Assembly (NCBI RefSeq): GCF_963675165.1 | Contig: NC_087380.1 | Span: 3,773,803 to 3,837,802 of the forward strand | Source: Halichondria panicea | Lineage: Eukaryota > Porifera > Demospongiae > Suberitida > Halichondriidae | DNA: 64,000 nt | Direction of reading: 5' to 3' | Shown here: in pieces, positions 1 to 10,929 of the stretch | Position numbering within the stretch: position 1 is the stretch's first letter | Layout: the number at the start of each line of letters is the position of its first letter | Program-made: the position numbers and the translations under genes | Notes under the pieces: model-generated | Told to the model about the DNA's origin: nothing | Database searches by the model: none | What the model saw: the letters and a program-made list of their open reading frames with translations, nothing else

Positions 1-140
1 GATCTTCTTAGGCGACGGTGCACTTTGCGCACCGCCACATTTCCCCCTCCTACATGTACTTCAAAATCCTGTATATCACCCTGACTAAGCCAGTTTCTAC
101 AGTATGATTTGTTGTTTAATTATATCTGGCGTTATCTTAC

Positions 141-3100
141 CTCTGCTCCCTGCATTTTGTGCAGGCTTGGTTTGGGTGTGACTTGAATGCTTTGTCTTGG
201 AGTTGATTGTAAATCGGACTCCTGTTGCTCCTAAGCAAGAGTGAATAACATCAAATTTGCCTGGACTGTACATGATGTGCTGCATTTATCTATGTGAGTA
301 CATACACGTAGTAAATGTGTATAATATTATATATAATAGGATCGTTTACTCAGCTTGTGTTGTTTACCTTCTCCAGATCAGTGGCGTCTTTTTGAGAGAG
401 GCTGTCGTCAATTTCCTCCTCCTGAAAGTCAAAGTAATGGTTGCATGTACATGTATGGTGTTTGCTGATTAGTTTAGGATTACCCTATACAACAACATAA
501 TTATATTACATAATTATTGTCTGTACAATTATATGCAACCCTGTTGTGTATATGTATTTGTAATCCTACAAAGATACACTTGAGTTTCATACTGTGATTA
601 CAAATGTTCTTGCACCTGTTTCAGGCAAGAATCTTCATCTGAATCTTCATATGGAGTGAGGCTGTGGGTAGGACTCTGCGACAGGAGGTCAAAGGCACTC
701 TCCTCCTGGGTAACACATTGCACTATTCGATAGCATACGTACGTACTACACTAGTACACGTTGCCAATGTGTGCATAACCACATTATCTTTAAGTCTAGA
801 CCTGTATAATTATAGTCTCGTCGCCAAGCCAATTTTTTGAGAAATAGGCCTGAGATAGATTGTATCTGGGCATGTCTATGTGTAAAACATGCTCCTATTA
901 ATTGAGTAAGTCATTGCAATCACATGACATGTACGTGGAATACGATTCGTTCTAATTTTCTGTAAAGATGCACGTAACTTTCATACTGTGATTTATTTAC
1001 CTGTTTCAGGTCAGAATCCTCCTCTGAACTGAGGCTGTGGTTAGAACTCGGCCACGGGTCGAAGGCACTCTCCTGTGAAGGTGAGTAAGTCCTTGCAATT
1101 ACATGACATGTACGATCCGTTTTAAATTTCTATGTATACCGTATATGTGACAGGCGGGGAAATCAATATAATTATAAGTATCTACAGTCCTTCTACTACC
1201 TCTCTGTAAAATCTGATGCCCTCAAATAAAACAGCCCATATTCAGTGCAATAGAGCTACTCGTATAACCTCAGTTAAATTTGAGGCTACATGAGGTATAT
1301 ACGTATAGTGCTTTTATGAAAGATTTTCTCATGGCAGAATTTGAGTTTGTGCAGGTGAAAATTACTTACGATGACCAAGTACATACCAACAAATGCTGTG
1401 ACGTTAATCCCTAGTACATGTACATGTATAATAGTTGTGTGTGCTACAGGGTTAGGACTGAAAGATTGATTCAATTTGAATTGTAAAGGGTTGAGGTGTT
1501 AGTAAACGCCTCTCTCGAATTGTATACCGTAAACGTTGAAATTTTCGACGGGTGTTTAATTTCGTTTTTTTGTCCTTGGACTCAACGCACGAAATTAAAT
1601 ATATACGTGGGTGTACGTGTACGTGGTAGCCACACCTATGTTAATATAACGGACGAAAATTTATGCGCACGAAATTTAAGAATTGTGGGCCTAGTGCAGA
1701 AAGTGCGAAATTTTGATGCGTCGAAAATTTCAACGTTTACGGTAGCTTACTCTGCCAGCAAAATGAAACATTTAGTAGCCAGCAGCCTCTGATCAAGCAT
1801 ATACTGCACAAGACTTTTATACCCTGATTGCATAATTTACCTGTTTCAGGTCAGAATCCTCCTCTGAACTGAGGTTGTGGTTAGAACTCTGCGACCGACC
1901 CTCCTCCTGTGAAGGTGATTAATTAGTAATTGCAATTAGTGTGGGTGTATTCTAGCATACTACATGCGTACACTGTGGTTGTGCTTTGTTGTAACCATCA
2001 CTCACCTGTATCTCTCGCAGACATCTCTTCTTTGGAGTAGGGGTGGAGTCGGACTCTTGCAGCCTGGCCTGTTCAGAGTACTCCTGTAGTTAGTATCTCG
2101 TAAGTATAATAATTATAACCACTCTAGCTATTACAATGCATATAATATTACAATGTATATACCGTATATTTCAAGGGTGTAAATGTTTGCGGGAATGCCT
2201 TTTGAAACGTTTTTGCGTGAGTTATCAATGTCCTATAATGTAATAAAGCGCTCAATTATATATAGGTAGGATCGATTCACATAAGTTTGACTGATTAATT
2301 CGTTTCCAATTCCTCTCCACACTATCTACGTGTATGCTAATTGTTGTTTGTGGTGAATGTGCCCAACAAAATAATTACATGATGTCCATAGCAAGCACCA
2401 AGCACTCTTATAAAAGCAAAATAGTGTACGTACTATATATTTATAGCGACAAATTATGTCATGCAGGATGTAAGGACATACACACCTGATATGGGTCTTG
2501 ACGGCAGAAGCTGGATGGCTCGGTGTCATCAATGTCCTATAATGCAATAAAATATATATAGGTAGGATTCACAAGGCATGCTTTTGCTACATGTAGCTAA
2601 AAAACGGTCAATTGTATTTTCGATTGCCAGCTATGGACATGCAAATTTGGAGCCAAAGGGGCCCCTTTCCCCCTCCCCTGTATGACATCCTGAGTATCTA
2701 TGCTGTAACGTGTCCGACTGTAACGTGTCCGATACGACAAAGTAAATAAAGGGCTTCTAAATCCACATGGACACACAGTGTCTAGATACTACTGCTCTGA
2801 GGCACTTTTCCCATGTACTTCCCACGTATATCTTATCAACTAGTGTCTAATTACATGTATATAGCTCAAATATAATTATATAGCGACAAATTGTGTTTAA
2901 TCATGCAGACAGCAGACGTACATGTACAAACCTGATATGGGCTGGATGGCTCGGTTGTTGGGGTGAGAGGTGAGTCCTATAATGTAGCATATTTTTCTAA
3001 GCTCAGTTATATATAATTATAGGATTCACATAGACTGATGATACTGATTAAGGAACCTGTGAATGGGGAAATAAAACAACGCACCATGCGTTTTATTTCC

Positions 3101-5368
3101 TTGTTGTACATACTGTATACCGTATATGCTTGATCAGGAGCCGCGGCTACTAAATGTTTCATTTTGCTGGAAGAGGAGGCTACAATTCAAGAGAGGCCAC
3201 TGTTCAAGAGCGGCGTTTATTAGCTCCAGATAATTTAGTTTGTCATCTAAAGTTGTTTTCACCTGCATAAACTTGAACTCTGCCATGAGAAAGTCAGCAC
3301 TAACAAGCTGCTACTTGTAGCTAGCCTCTACACAGGCTCTCCTTTTTCTGTTCTTTATCACAATCGTTCAATAAGATAAAATACTGTATTAATCGTTCAA
3401 TGAGATAAAATACGGTATTAATTGGAGGAATAAAGAAAGAAATAGACGTAAAGTTAGGAAAAAGGAGAGCCTGTATCGGGAAGTCGCGTGAGGGTAGAAG
3501 GGTGGTAGAAGGGTGAAAATGAGTGTGGGCATGCTGAGCTAGAGATGTTGGACTGCCCACGCAGAGATCTATGACTAATAAAACTTTGCCTGCAGCAAGC
3601 TGGACATGGACTTGGAACTGGAAGTTTGCAAGCACTAGAGCTAGCTATACCTTAGGCTTAGCTAGATGATCTACTAGTCTAGATTGTGTGTTCAGATTCT
3701 ATCCTATTCTATGGAAGTTTGCAAGCACTAGAGCTAGCTATACCTTAGGCTTAGCTAGATGATCTACTAGTCTAGATTGTGTGTTCAGATTCTATCCTAT
3801 TCTATCAGACTATCACCTTTTCTTGTGTCTTTCTACATGCTATAGTCTATACAGGTTAGATCAAGAATAGCTTAGTCATCATTATCATATAGCAGGTAGC
3901 TACTGCCACCGGCCAGAGCTGGCCACGCTGGTTCTCTGATCTGACTTGCAGCACAGCTTGGTGGTTGTCTCAGTACAGTCTTATTAAAACTCTGAATGCG
4001 TGGGAGAATATCTTATGTCACGATTGTGGGCTACATATCGCCCACGTTCATAAAAATCCTTGTGGATCACGCGATTTCCCAAACCAGGCCTTACTTTTTC
4101 TTAACTGTATGCCCATTTCTTTCTTTGCTGCCTCACTATGTCTTTCTATGATTTATGGATGAACAGTGACAACAGCAAGAAAAAGTAAGGCCTGGGAACG
4201 AGGCTAACTTGTAGCTACGTACATGTAGCTAGCTGCTAGTAATAATTTTTTGGCTGCCACATGCAGAAATGCTAGAGTCAAAGTTCACTGAGGCTACTAT
4301 TTGAGAGCGGCTACTAAATGTTTCATTTTGCTAGCAAGGGAGGCTACTATTTGAGTGCGGCCTTTATACAAGAGCGGCCTCTGATCGAGCATATACGGTA
4401 TGCGTAAAAGAGGCTACAATTCTACAATTCGAGAGAGGCGATTAATACGCTGGCCTATAAAACATTCCAGCACCTTCAAGTTGCTCTTTTCACCTGCACA
4501 AACTCAAACTCTGCCACAAGAAAGTTTTTGTAAAGCACTAACAAGCTTCTACCTAGCTAGTATTAATATGGCTGCCACGTGCAGCCTCAACGTTCACTGA
4601 GGCTACTATTTGAGAGCGGCTACTGTACAAGGATCGGTACAGAACTGACATAAGCGTTCTACATGTATTGTCGCTCAACAGTTTTTAATCGAAAGTGCAA
4701 CAAAACGTGCAATCGTACGGTACGGTAAATTTCTACGCTTCGTATGGTGCCAAAACGGTTAAACCTACAGTAGTACACGTTACCGATGTGTGGCACCTTC
4801 AGGAACTACAATTGCCTAGTTTACCTTGGAAACGAATTTCAACCACGCCCCCAGGTACCCCAGGCCTATTTTTCGACCTACCATTCCATTTTAAAGAGCA
4901 ACTGGGGACACTAGACCGAGTTTATTGTTCATTACATGTATGCATGCAACCCTCCGATTGAGAGCATACAAATAGTGTTAAACTTCTGCAATCCTACAAA
5001 GATGCACATGAGTTTCGTACTGTGATTGCTTACCTGTTTCAGGTAAGATTCCTCCTCTGGAGTGAGGCTGTGGTTAGGACTCTGCGACAGGTCAAAGGCA
5101 CTCTCCTCCTGTGAAGGTGAGCGAGTCATTGCAATTATTATGGGTGTATATTTGGTATTTGCTAGCATATACATACATGTACAATCATTTCTCACCTGTA
5201 TCTCTCGCATCATTGGAGTAGAGGCCGAGTCGTACTCTGGCAGCCTGGCCTGTTCTTCAAGTTTCTGTGTAATAATTATCGGAAAGTGTACATTATGTAT
5301 ACTTGTTGTGACAAAATAATGTGTTCACATGCCACTCTATTGTACAGGGTACAAACCTCTTCGTCCAT
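141..5368 (-). CDS. Uncharacterised gene built from repeated phase-0 mini-exons (partial, 3' end not found)
   Basis: I do not recognise this gene. Read on the minus strand, eleven short exons have AG/GT borders and are all multiples of three in phase 0: 5357-5368 (MDEE, proposed start), 5196-5264, 5034-5108, 2932-2976, 2486-2536, 2006-2083, 1841-1906, 1001-1072, 616-705, 368-421 and 141-221. They fall into types. Type A resembles EESAFDLSQSPNHSLTPEEE and ends LKQ (5034, 1841, 1001, 616). Type B contains EQARL and ends REIQ (5196, 2006). Type C contains TEPSS and ends PYQ (2932, 2486). The product would be acidic and rich in Ser, Pro, Glu and Gln, with no enzyme motif or membrane segment, probably disordered. 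Exon 141-221 depends on a weak acceptor. A 5' untranslated exon may extend up to about 5418. The exon borders are seen; coding status is inferred from frame conservation among the copies. The gene may continue left of the window. Confidence 0.55.
1525..1744. mobile_element. MITE with 26-bp terminal inverted repeats, TA-flanked
   Basis: The ends TACCGTAAACGTTGAAATTT (1525 onward) and its complement (ending 1744) are a 26-bp inverted repeat, with CG-containing short repeats inside. A TA dinucleotide sits at each edge, as expected for Tc1/mariner-type target duplication. At 220 bp it has no coding capacity. It lies in an intron of the mini-exon gene. Confidence 0.75.
3118..4400. repeat. Mosaic of MITE-like repeats with matching outer ends
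   Basis: The left edge TACCGTATATGCTTGATCAG (3118) is repeated in inverted form at 4379-4400. Inside are several copies of a motif containing GAGGCTACTATTTGAGAGCG and GGCTACTAAATGTTTCATTT, some inverted, and related pieces continue to about 4640 and recur at 1741-1800. A fold-back pair, CCAGGCCTTACTTTTTCTT at 4084 and its complement at 4169-4187, is nested inside. This is either one 1.28-kb element or several nested ones. No coding capacity is seen. Confidence 0.5.
3620..3805. repeat. Perfect 93-bp tandem duplication
   Basis: Positions 3620-3712 and 3713-3805 are identical 93-bp copies beginning GGAAGTTTGCAAGCACTAGA. The identity suggests a recent duplication or an assembly artefact. Confidence 0.9.
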
Positions 5369-5440
5369 GCTGATTGCACTGTGAAATCTTGCTTTGCACT
5401 GAAATCTTGCTCTCTGATACAGCTTGGTGAGATGTGAATA

Positions 5441-6358
5441 GCTTCCTGTTCTGTGTAACCTTTATAGCTGAGCTCTGTGGTTTCTGTGGTTAGTATGACC
5501 ATGCAGCCCCTTACTATTTTTATCATACATCTTGCTTCATCATGTCCAGCACCCTTTACTATTTTTATCATACATCATGCTTCATCATGTCCAGCACAGG
5601 TACATTGTGGTTCTAAATTATTGCTCAATTTCTATTCAAGATCTATCTTGTTTATTTAAGACCTACTGCCCTTTGCAGCTCACTTGGAAGTTTGGAGCAA
5701 ATAGTAAATTGCAAAAAACCACTTGAGATAAGTGTAACAGTTTACACAAGTAAACCACAATACTATAGAACAAGGGACAAAGTATAAATTTTGGAACAGA
5801 AGATTCAGATCTTTATGTGGATATTAAGTATATACCTTAGTACAGTTTTCAGCATAAACTACTATAGTTGGGTAACCATGAAAAACTAATCCTTATCAAG
5901 AGGGCGTACTGTGTCATTGTGGCAGAGAATTGGAGACTGGTTCAGTAGCAGGCTGTTTCTCAGCCAATAAAAAATAGCTAGACGAACAGGCAGTTATGTC
6001 ATAATCAAGCTACTCCTACAGCCCAAACTTAGTACTTATAGATAGAGATTTGGCCAAGTTGTGGTTTAGCTGTAAACTGTTATACAGTGGTTTTTTGCAG
6101 TAATACTATTTGCCAAAACTTCACGTGAGTTTACGTGAGCTACAACAAATAGCGTGAAAAACTACAACAACAAAACATAAAGATCTGGTCTATTCCAAAC
6201 TCGGTCCCTTAGAGGGCTCTATAGTATTGTGGTTTACTTATGTAAACTGTTACACTTATCTCAAGTGCAATTTACTAAACTTCCTAGTGAGCTGCAAAGG
6301 GCAGTACCAGGACTTAGCATAAACTTCCCTGTAATGTGTGGTTAGCTATTTTTAGGTT
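5441..6358. repeat. Local segmental duplication, copy A (interrupted by a transposon)
   Basis: Sequence from GCTTCCTGTTCTGTGTAACC (5441) to 5665 and then from 6305 to about 6358 matches copy B at 7534-7765 with few differences. Copy A also carries a short internal duplication of the segment around TTACTATTTTTATCATACAT. The two copies are each followed by a minisatellite, so unique sequence plus array probably duplicated together. Confidence 0.85.
5666..6304. mobile_element. 639-bp DNA transposon relic with ~100-bp inverted repeats and TA target duplication
   Basis: The left end starts CTGCCCTTTGCAGCTCACTT and continues through AGTGTAACAGTTTACACAAG to AAACCACAATACTATAGA. The right end is the inverted counterpart ending GAGCTGCAAAGGGCAG at 6304. 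TA flanks both sides (5664-5665 and 6305-6306). The homologous uninterrupted sequence in copy B reads GACCTACCAGG, which is exactly the reconstructed empty site with one TA. No transposase ORF is visible, so it is non-autonomous. Confidence 0.88.
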
Positions 6359-6410
6359 GTGATATCATACCAACCAGTTTGCAAGTTCACCTCCTACATG
6401 TATGTACATG

Positions 6411-7296
6411 CAGGCTTATACCTAATATACTATACATAGCCCCCCCCCCCCCACACACACACAGGCTTATACCTAATGGGACCACCCCTATGTGCAAGGT
6501 GTGCATACTGTACACAACTTCTTCCCCCCCCCCCCAACACACACACACAGGCTTATAGCTAATGTAGTGTATACAACTCCCCCCCCCCCACACACACAGG
6601 CTCATAGCTAATATACTGTATACAGGCTTATAGCTAATATACTGTACACAACCTCCCCCCCCCCACACACACGTACAGGCTACACTGTACACAACCTCCC
6701 CCCCCACACACACACACTCATGGCTAATATACTGTACACAACCTTCCCCCCCCCCACACACACAGGCTCATAGATAATGTACTGTACACAACCTCCCCCC
6801 CCCCACACACACACACACTCATGGCTAATATACTGTACACAACCTTCCCCCCACACACACACACTCATGGCTAATATACTGTGCACAACCTTCCCCCCAC
6901 ACACACAGGCTCATAGCTAATACACTGTACACAACCTCCCCCCACACTCACACAGGCTTATAGCTAATGTACTGTACACAACCTCCCCCCACACTCACAC
7001 AGGCTTATAGCTAATGTACTGTACACAACCTCCCCCCCCCCACACACAGGCTCATAGCTAATGCACTGTACACAACCTCCCCCCCCCCCACACACACAGG
7101 CTCATAGCTAATATACTGTACACAACCTCCCACCTCCCACACACACAGGCTCATAGCTAATATACTGTACTCAACCTCCCCCCCCCACACACACAGGCTC
7201 ATAGCTAATGTACTGTACACAACCTCCCCCCCCCCACACACACAGGCTCATAGCTAATGTACTGTACACAGGCTCATAGCTAATATACTGTACACA
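6411..7296. repeat. Minisatellite array 1, unit about 48-55 bp, C-run plus CA-run
   Basis: Many tandem units of the form GGCTCATAGCTAATATACTG TACACAACCT followed by a run of 7-11 C and then ACACACACA. Units vary in C-run and CA-run length. Open frames across it on the minus strand (Val/Cys/Gly-rich) are products of the repeat and not genes. Confidence 0.95.
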
Positions 7297-7533
7297 GTGT
7301 AGAGTAGCAACACTCAGTGAACAGGTTTTGCTACGAACTCTTCTGAAAAGGCTGCAATGGCACTCGAAGTGAGCAAAACTAGCCATAACTCGAGAATGAA
7401 GCTTTATTTTATAAATCCACGAATTGAAATCCAAGAAAACATGATTAGAAGCCTATAGAAACTGCACTTCATTGATCCTTGAGCGGCTGTAGCAGTCTAC
7501 ATACACACACACGGACACACTACCGTATAGCTC
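7297..7533 (+). repeat. Dispersed ~300-bp repeat family, copy 1
   Basis: Contains the family landmarks GACTCTTCTGAAAAGGCTGC and CTAGAAGCCTATAGAAACT, a CA-run and TACCGTATAGCTCGCTTCC. Related copies are at about 17270-17610 (+), 20840-21215 (-), 54170-54350 (+) and 59085-59425 (+), with a tail fragment at 8830-8905. No coding capacity is visible. It is SINE- or MITE-like, class unresolved. Confidence 0.85.
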
Positions 7534-7767
7534 GCTTCCTGTTCTGTGTAACCTTTATAGCTGAGCTCTGTGGTTTCTGTGGTTAGTATGACCATGCAGC
7601 CCCCTTACTATTTTTATATCATACATCATGCTTCATCATGTCCAGCACAGGTACATTGTGGTTCTAAATTATTGCTCAATTTCTATTCAAGATCTATCTT
7701 GTTTATCCAAGACCTACCAGGACTTAGCATAAACTTCCCTGTAATGTGTGGTTAGCTATTTTTATAC
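7534..7767. repeat. Local segmental duplication, copy B (uninterrupted, empty site)
   Basis: Matches copy A across GCTTCCTGTTCTGTGTAACC to GTGTGGTTAGCTATTTTTA. The junction GACCTACCAGGACTTAGC at about 7710-7725 lacks the 639-bp element present in copy A, and so documents the pre-insertion state. Confidence 0.85.
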
Positions 7768-7914
7768 TTATATATTTTTTATACCTAATGTACTGTACAT
7801 ATTGAACTGTGTTGCTAAATATCCCCCCCCCCCAGCTGAGGGCACCCGCCTTAGACACGACTGACGGCTAGCCACAGGGATCACTCGATTATGCAGGAGA
7901 CGATATTGGGACCA

Positions 7915-8716
7915 CCCCTACGTGCAAGGTGTGCATACTGTACACAACTTCCCCCCCCCAACACATACACAACCTTCCCCCCACACAGGCTCATAGCTAA
8001 TATACTGTACACAACCTCCCCCCCCACACACAGGCTTATAGCTAATATATATACTGTACACAACCTCCCCCCCCACACACACACAGGCTCATAGATACTT
8101 TACACAACCTCCCCCTCCCCACACACACACACACACTCATGGCTAATATACTGTACACAACCTTCCCCCCACACACACAGGCTCATAGCTAATATACTGT
8201 ACACAACCTCCCCCCCCCCACACAGGCTTATAGCTAATACTGTACACACACCCCCCCCCCACACACACACAGGCTCATAGATACTGTACATAACCCCCCC
8301 CCCCACACACACACACACTCATGGCTAATATACTGTACACAACCTTCCCCCCCCACACACAGGCTCATAGATAATGTACTGTACACAACCTCCCCCCCCC
8401 CCACACACACACACTCATGGCTAATATACTGTACACAACCTTCCCCCCCCCACACACAGGCTCATAGCTAATACAATATACTGTACACAACCTCCCCCCA
8501 CATTCACACAGGCTTATAGCTAATGTACTGTACACAACCTCCCCCCCCCCCCCCACACACACAGGCTCATAGCTAATATACTGTACACAACCTCCCCCCC
8601 CCACACACACCAGGCTCATAGCTAATATACTGTACTCAACCTCCCCCCCACACACACACAGGCTCATAGCTAATGTACTGTCACAGGCTCATAGCTAATA
8701 TACTGTACACAGTGTA
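7915..8716. repeat. Minisatellite array 2, same unit as array 1
   Basis: About sixteen tandem units of CATAGCTAATATACTGTACA CAACCT followed by C(7-13) and (AC)n, with the same variable poly-C/CA tract as array 1. A preceding partial unit lies near 7785-7830. Confidence 0.93.
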
Positions 8717-8954
8717 GTTGAGTGACTAAGTTCTGTGATTAGTCATAATGAAGGCTAATGAAGGTAGTAGAGCCTCACACCTATTTAGTAGCATTTTTGA
8801 GAGCATGTTCAATTCCTAAACTAATAATATTGAGCTGTAGCAGTCTACACACACACACATGGACACACTACCGTATAGCTCGCTTGCGCATGCGCACTGG
8901 GGCATAATGATGTGCTCAGATATTGGTTTCTCTGACAATGTGCCCTCCTCCCCT

Positions 8955-9318
8955 ATTGTACAGATTGAGGAGCGTCTCATCAAGTCTCCACCTGTCCATT
9001 ACTGCGTGGACAGTGCTTGTGTGGGGTCTCGTCAGAAGGGAGCGGGGTCGACACCTCTATGGACACCATACCCCTCACCACTATCAAACTAGGGGGCACT
9101 CCACAACTTGAGGTACACACCTCCTACACATTTATAGCATTTTATATTTTTTCTGAGTGTGGATCAGCTGTCACTATATAACCTACCCCCCACAGACTGT
9201 TCGGAACGAGCTACACATCACTAATCAGGTGATGCATCTGAGACCCCCCCCCCACAGATATGACATACCACCGTCACTGCGGACATTAAGACAAGCAACT
9301 TCACCATTGTGAAGGTAA
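8955..9318 (+). pseudogene. Exon-like fragments of an unidentified gene
   Basis: Three stretches have acceptor/donor borders: about 8962-9111 (ends in the open frame TSMDTIPLTTIKLGGTPQLE then GT), about 9197-9229 (TVRNELHITNQ then GT) and about 9257-9315 (an open piece VTADIKTSNFTIVK then GT). The last needs a frame change to be read, and the first exon's acceptor frame ends in a stop (…PSPLSN*). I do not recognise the family. It may be a decayed gene or one whose frames I misread. Confidence 0.25.
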
Positions 9319-9509
9319 ATAACACATCTCATGAGCTAGACCAAGACCACGCTCATTTCTCTACGCTAGCTGTAGAACATAAGCACCACCATAATTTAGG
9401 CGCCAGCTAGGCTTATTCCCAACCAGTTTGCTGTATGTACTGGCTTCCCCCCCCCACACACACACACGCAAGCTTCAACATCGTATGACATGTACCACAA
9501 TTCTAGTTC

Positions 9510-9635
9510 ATACAGACACAGACATTATACAGACAAAGGTGCAAAAGACATTATATACAGACACAGACATTATACAGACAAAGGTGCAAAAGACATTATA
9601 CAGACACAGACATTATACAGACAAAGGTGCAAAAA
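9510..9635. repeat. Short tandem repeat, about 44-48 bp unit, three copies
   Basis: ACAGACACAGACATTATACA GACAAAGGTGCAAAA is repeated three times in direct orientation with slight length change. Confidence 0.85.
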
Positions 9636-9774
9636 TCCAGCTTTATGCCTGGGAGCACTATAGCAAGGGCATGTAATAGAAATCATCTGCAATAAATAGT
9701 TCCAAGTTCTGAATGTATTACTCTTTAATCTTCGTCTGTCTCATCTTCAACTGTCCATGTGCTTACCCTACGCA

Positions 9775-10854
9775 CTACGTAAGAGAGTGCACAATATTAT
9801 TAATGAGGTGGGCATAGGAAGGTGCGTCTGGGTGACGAAATAGCTCTTCAAACTGTAGTGTGTTGTTTTCGAAATCTATTATTAGTTTATACACAACAAT
9901 CATCGAATGTACACCAAATGTGATGCCCAAACAAGTAATTTTTTTTGTTTTTGCTAAACACGTTTCGATATGGAGAGGAGGAGTCTCCCACAATGCGGAA
10001 TAGAATGAGTGGGTGGCTGATAACAGCATGTTTGCTCTCAGCTGCGAATCGATATCTGGTTGAGATTTCGATGTTACTGATTTCAACACTAAGTTGCTGG
10101 GTCCTCTATATTCTCCTACACCCAGAGGACTGTCCGTGCAATCTGCCTCATCAAACTCATCTTTCAAATGAATTACTAATCGACCAGATCTAGTTAGTTG
10201 CCCAAGCTTTTCAATGTAGAAGTCCCCACCACCTGTAAAGGGGCATATATTCATATTCGGAACATGAGGTATACTCGGAACATGAGGTATACTCGAAACA
10301 GTTCGACCGACTCACAAACCGTTCTTTGTAACTAGATCAAGTGCGGCAAGATCTGATTGTAAATGGTCAGCACGCACAGATTCCAAAACAGTGCTACCCC
10401 CCCAACTCGTCAAGGTTGCTCCATCCTGTTGTTCACTTAGAAGAAGCTTTCCATCTTGTTGGGGTGTAAATTGGTGAGGGTATCCAGGATAATGATAATG
10501 GCCCGCAGAATTATTCATTTATTCTGGATGACAGCGTGCGAGAAAGTTAACGCAGTCATCTTTGTTAGCGTGTACAGTGACACAGTCTGTGATTTGGTGA
10601 TTTAGGTGATCTGTGTTAGAGCACCCAGCAGTCGAAGTGTAAGAAAAAGCATACACATTAAGTGGTGGCCCTGAGAAAGATTTGATACGACCAAACTTGC
10701 CGGATATGAATTGTCGTGGCACAGCCACATGTTGTTTTCTTAAGTCCAATACCGAATACATACTTTTATCGGAAACGGAATATGGTTTCAATATCCATGG
10801 AAATGGTCCCATGGCAATGAAGTAGGCTGTGACTTTTCTACTTGTATTGACCAC
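9775..10854 (-). CDS. Unidentified two-exon reading frame with an in-frame stop
   Basis: On the minus strand an acceptor at 10855-10860 (CTGCAG) opens a frame from 10854 to a donor after 10320. A short intron (10233-10319, GTTTGTGAG to CCTTTACAG) joins in frame to 10232-9775. The joined frame has 331 codons including the final stop. It contains one internal TAA at 10519-10521, immediately followed by ATG (10518), so either a 218-residue protein starts there (MNNSAGHYHYPGYPHQF…) or this is a pseudogene. Recognisable pieces include RLVIHLKDEFDEADC and ITFGVHSMIVVYKLIIDFE. There is no signal peptide, TM segment or known motif. It sits directly beyond the broken end of the gag-protease element, so it may be host sequence next to the insertion. 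Confidence 0.35.
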
Positions 10855-10929
10855 CTGCAGGTGTTAACAGTTTGATTCATAAGTACTAGCAAGGGCGGAT
10901 AAATAAAGCTAGTGGCAGTGTATAAAATC

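Noticed and set aside
6387-8667. Series of 70-124-codon minus-strand ORFs rich in Val, Cys and Gly
   Set aside because: They are translations of the minisatellite unit; no splice context or conservation independent of the repeat.
6411-8716. CRISPR-like array
   Set aside because: Units are contiguous without unique spacers and the surrounding DNA is eukaryotic.
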